This document shows, piece by piece, positions 61,920 through 64,000 of a stretch of 64,000 nucleotides of DNA. The translations under genes were made by a program, and so were the position numbers. The notes under the pieces were generated by a model, which worked only from the letters and a program-made list of their open reading frames with translations, ran no database searches and was not told the DNA's origin. This DNA comes from Sphingomonas guangdongensis (GTDB lineage Bacteria > Pseudomonadota > Alphaproteobacteria > Sphingomonadales > Sphingomonadaceae). The DNA is taken from assembly GCF_900199185.1 (NCBI RefSeq), contig NZ_OBMI01000002.1, positions 924,989-988,988 of the forward strand, read 5' to 3'. Position 1 is the stretch's first letter. Every line of letters begins with the position of its first letter.

Positions 61920-62783
61920 TCACCGCGGCATCAGCACAGGGATCTCGCGAAGCAGCTCGCGCGCCAAAAATCCGAGCGGCGCGACCGACCCCGCCAGCAC
62001 GCGCCCCGCCTCGCCGTGTAGCCATACCCCCCATGCCGTCGCCACGAGCGGCGTTGCTCCGCGGGAGAGCAGTGCACCGATGATCCCGGCGAGTACGTCG
62101 CCCGAACCGCCGGTCGCCATGCCGGGACCACCGCCGGGGTAGTGGAGCAGGGCACCGTCGGGTGCCGCCACGTGGGTTTCGGTGCCCTTGAGCGCGACGA
62201 CGGCGCCCATCCGCGCCGCAACCTCCTGCGCAATGTCGGCGGCGTGCGCGCGGACCTCGTCGATCGGCTTGCCGGTGAGGCTTGCCATCTCGCCCTCGTG
62301 CGGGGTCAGCACCAGCCGCCCGTCGCAGCTGCTGAGCTTCTCCTGCGGCACCGCCCCGGCGTTCGCCGCCGCCGCGGCGTCGAGCACCAGTGCCGCGTCG
62401 GCGCCGGCCAGGCGCGTGGCGATCTGCGTTGCCGCCGCCTGATCGCCCATGCCGACCCCGAGCACCACCGCGTCGCTCGACTTGGCCGCGGCGTCGAGCG
62501 CCGGACAGTCGCCACCCGTGATCTCGCCCGCGTCTTCCCGCAGGGCAACGATCCCGGCTTCGGGGAAGAGCGTACCGATCAGCGGCGCGACGCTGGCGAT
62601 CGTCGCAATTTTCACCTTGCCCGCGCCGGCGCGCAGCGCCGCCTCGCCGGTCAGCCGCACGGCGCCGGGAACACTCGCCGCGCCGCCCACGATCAGCACA
62701 CGACCCCGGCTGTTCTTGCTTACCTGTCCGGTGATCGTGGGGAGCGGATTGGCGGCGCGCCAGCCGGCGTCGATCTCCGTCAC
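61920..62783 (-). CDS. nnrD: ADP-dependent NAD(P)H-hydrate dehydratase
   Basis: A 287-residue ribokinase-fold enzyme that repairs hydrated NAD(P)H. SKNSRGRVLIVGGAASVPGA, LTPHEGEMASLTG and the nucleotide/catalytic loop GGPGMATGGSGDVLAGIIGA are diagnostic. It lacks the N-terminal epimerase domain fused in E. coli. Its ATG overlaps the stop of the histidine phosphatase gene by 4 bases, so the two are co-translated. Confidence 0.94.
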   Translation of the reverse strand: MTEIDAGWRAANPLPTITGQVSKNSRGRVLIVGGAASVPGAVRLTGEAALRAGAGKVKIATIASVAPLIGTLFPEAGIVALREDAGEITGGDCPALDAAAKSSDAVVLGVGMGDQAAATQIATRLAGADAALVLDAAAAANAGAVPQEKLSSCDGRLVLTPHEGEMASLTGKPIDEVRAHAADIAQEVAARMGAVVALKGTETHVAAPDGALLHYPGGGPGMATGGSGDVLAGIIGALLSRGATPLVATAWGVWLHGEAGRVLAGSVAPLGFLARELLREIPVLMPR

Positions 62784-63547
62784 GCGGCCGCTCCCTTGCG
62801 GTCAGGTTCGGCCGTGACCGGCGCATCCTCCGCCATGATCGGCATGACGGCGTTGTAGCGGACCAGGGCGAGGCCGCCGCTACGCCCCGCATCGGGATCG
62901 AAGCGGTACTTGGTGACGGAGCAGTTCGCGACGTCGCCTTCTCTGTCGATACCCAGGATCTCGGCTTCGCTCAGACCCTCGATAATATAGCGCAGGCAGA
63001 GCACCACCACCTGGTGCGCGACGATCATGACGCTGCGCCCCGCGTGGTGCAGCGCCACGGTGTCCATCAGCGAGCGAAGCCGGAAGATGACGTCGCACCA
63101 GCTCTCGCCTCCCGGCGGGCGATGGTAGAATTTGCCCAGCAGGCGCCGGAACTCGGCCTGCTCGGGATGGGTGGCGAGGATGCCCGTGGTGGTCAGACCG
63201 TCGAGGATTCCAAACTCCTTCTCGCGCAGTCGCTCGTCCGTGCAGATCGGCTCGTCAGCGATCTGGCAGCCGCCCGCGTCACGGAACAGGCGCGCCGTCT
63301 CCTGCGCGCGCAGGTAGGGGGAGGCGAGCAGCACTTGAGGTCGATCGGCGGCGTCGTTCTGCGCGAACCAGCGGCCTAGCGCAGTCGCCTGCTCGATGCC
63401 GGTTGCGGAGAGCGGCACATCGACGTCGCGCCCCGCGATCACGATGCGCTCGGCACCTGCCGCGTCGGCCGCCTCGCGCGCGACATTGCCGGCGCTTTCG
63501 CCGTGGCGAACGATCCACAGGCGTTCTGGCCAGCGTTGTCCGATCAT
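62780..63547 (-). CDS. Histidine phosphatase (phosphoglycerate-mutase-like) family protein
   Basis: A 255-residue protein with the phosphohistidine motif LWIVRHGESAGNVAREAADA near residue 14, the second Arg region SPYLRAQETARLF, the Glu in DERLREKEFGILDG and the distal His in MIVAHQVVVLCLRY. Substrate unknown. First gene of a two-gene unit with nnrD. Confidence 0.9.
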   Translation of the reverse strand: MIGQRWPERLWIVRHGESAGNVAREAADAAGAERIVIAGRDVDVPLSATGIEQATALGRWFAQNDAADRPQVLLASPYLRAQETARLFRDAGGCQIADEPICTDERLREKEFGILDGLTTTGILATHPEQAEFRRLLGKFYHRPPGGESWCDVIFRLRSLMDTVALHHAGRSVMIVAHQVVVLCLRYIIEGLSEAEILGIDREGDVANCSVTKYRFDPDAGRSGGLALVRYNAVMPIMAEDAPVTAEPDRKGAAA

Positions 63548-63687
63548 GCGGCGACCCGCCTCGCTACGTCATTATGAGTGCTCATGGTGTCTCCCTGCCG
63601 GGCGACAACCGGGTTCGCCGGAGCGAGTTCCGCGTCGTCGAGGAGAAGCCTTTCCGCGGGTAGGCCAAAAAAGTTGGAACAAATCGC
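63548..63687. other. Intergenic region upstream of the rRNA promoter
   Basis: 140 bp without a gene. The A-rich block CCAAAAAAGTTGGAACAAAT at 63665-63684 directly before the -35 may act as an UP element. Confidence 0.4.
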
Positions 63688-63716
63688 TTGACGATCCAAC
63701 AGCGCCCTCATATTTG
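63688..63716 (+). promoter_or_regulatory. Probable rRNA operon promoter
   Basis: TTGACG (63688-63693), a 17-base spacer and TATTTG (63711-63716), preceded by an A-rich stretch. The long untranslated leader and boxA downstream mark it as an rrn promoter. Confidence 0.65.
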
Positions 63717-64000
63717 GGGCGAACCGACGGACGCGGCGCTGCCGATTGCTCCTTGGTCGCCCACTCGCTGAGATGCGGACCGGTTCGCCGGAGATTGTGG
63801 GATTGCTCTTTACCTGGCGACAGGGCCGAGGCGGTAAGCCAAGGCGCTGTTCGCTGTGGCCTTTTAGTGGAGGCCATGCTTCTTGCCAACGGGCTTGAAG
63901 CGGGTCGCTCTTTGACATTGTTGATTTGATGAAGGGACATGTGGGCGGCGGTTTGCCGGCACTGGGTGTTTTCGAGGCGCCTGGTTGTTGGTTAAATTTA
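63717..64000 (+). ncRNA. rRNA operon leader (16S expected just beyond the window)
   Basis: About 280 bp without coding sense that contains two boxA-like antitermination sites: TGCTCTTTACC (63805-63815) and the stronger GCTCTTTGACA (63907-63917). The tail ends in TTAAATTTA, typical of the bases just before 16S in alphaproteobacteria. The 16S gene itself is not in the window. Confidence 0.6.
63907..63917 (+). promoter_or_regulatory. boxA antitermination site
   Basis: GCTCTTTGACA matches the E. coli boxA TGCTCTTTAACA in 10 of 11 shared positions and stands in an untranslated leader. Confidence 0.65.

Noticed and set aside
63572..63940. 122-codon minus-strand frame in the rRNA leader
   Set aside because: Low-complexity, Arg/Ser/Pro-rich and antisense to the rrn promoter and boxA; a known kind of false gene call.

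Overview
The window is GC-rich, densely packed chromosomal DNA that looks like a sphingomonad (Alphaproteobacteria; Sphingomonas or a close relative). The evidence is the two TonB-dependent receptors with an EIVVTGxR-type plug start, an alphaproteobacterial LexA box (GAAC-N7-GAAC), a GGAAC-N16-CGTT stress promoter, sphingomonad-type small lipoproteins, and a gene order dominated by housekeeping genes with many touching convergent gene ends. This is inferred from gene content; no 16S sequence lies inside the window, although the right edge appears to be the leader of an rRNA operon.

Left part (1-9.8 kb): the end of a histone-deacetylase-like gene, a DNA photolyase, cyclopropane fatty acid synthase, a class C beta-lactamase-like lipoprotein, purF with an SDR gene behind it, hisI with a small lipoprotein, and a MerR regulator with an acyl-CoA dehydrogenase. 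From 9.9 to 18.1 kb is a phosphorus-scavenging block: TonB receptor plus PhoD phosphatase, then TonB receptor plus beta-propeller phytase. Each pair is preceded by a Pho-box-like direct repeat with 11-bp period. From 18.1 to 21.9 kb is a phospholipid head-group cluster: phosphatidylserine decarboxylase, a class III aminotransferase, an Mpo1-like membrane protein and a PmtA-like methyltransferase. A MerC-like gene and a Crp/Fnr regulator follow.

From 24.1 to 29.1 kb is a type I secretion locus: a tiny acidic Ser/Asp-rich protein, a long Ala/Val/Thr repeat protein, an ABC exporter and an HlyD adaptor. It ends against a tRNA-Glu gene with a decayed integrase start beside it. Next come recJ, a prolyl-hydroxylase-like gene, an RcnB-like protein and a lone 2Fe-2S subunit.

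From 34 to 40 kb is an RND efflux operon (minus strand), and from 53.5 to 59.5 kb a second, paralogous one (plus strand) with a divergent TetR gene and a clear palindromic operator. Between them lie a YihY-family gene, a cupin, a ZIP transporter, SOS-controlled dinB, an Mfd-type translocase behind a glycoside hydrolase, a ferritin-like DUF892 gene with a broken start, manganese catalase and an MBL-fold hydrolase.

The right end carries a spore-photoproduct-lyase-like radical SAM gene, two small genes with possible EcfG promoters, nnrD with a histidine phosphatase, and then an rRNA-operon promoter and boxA running off the edge. No CRISPR array, intact insertion sequence or prophage was seen. 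Themes are DNA repair (photolyase, SPL-like, RecJ, Pol IV, Mfd), stress defence, efflux and phosphate acquisition.
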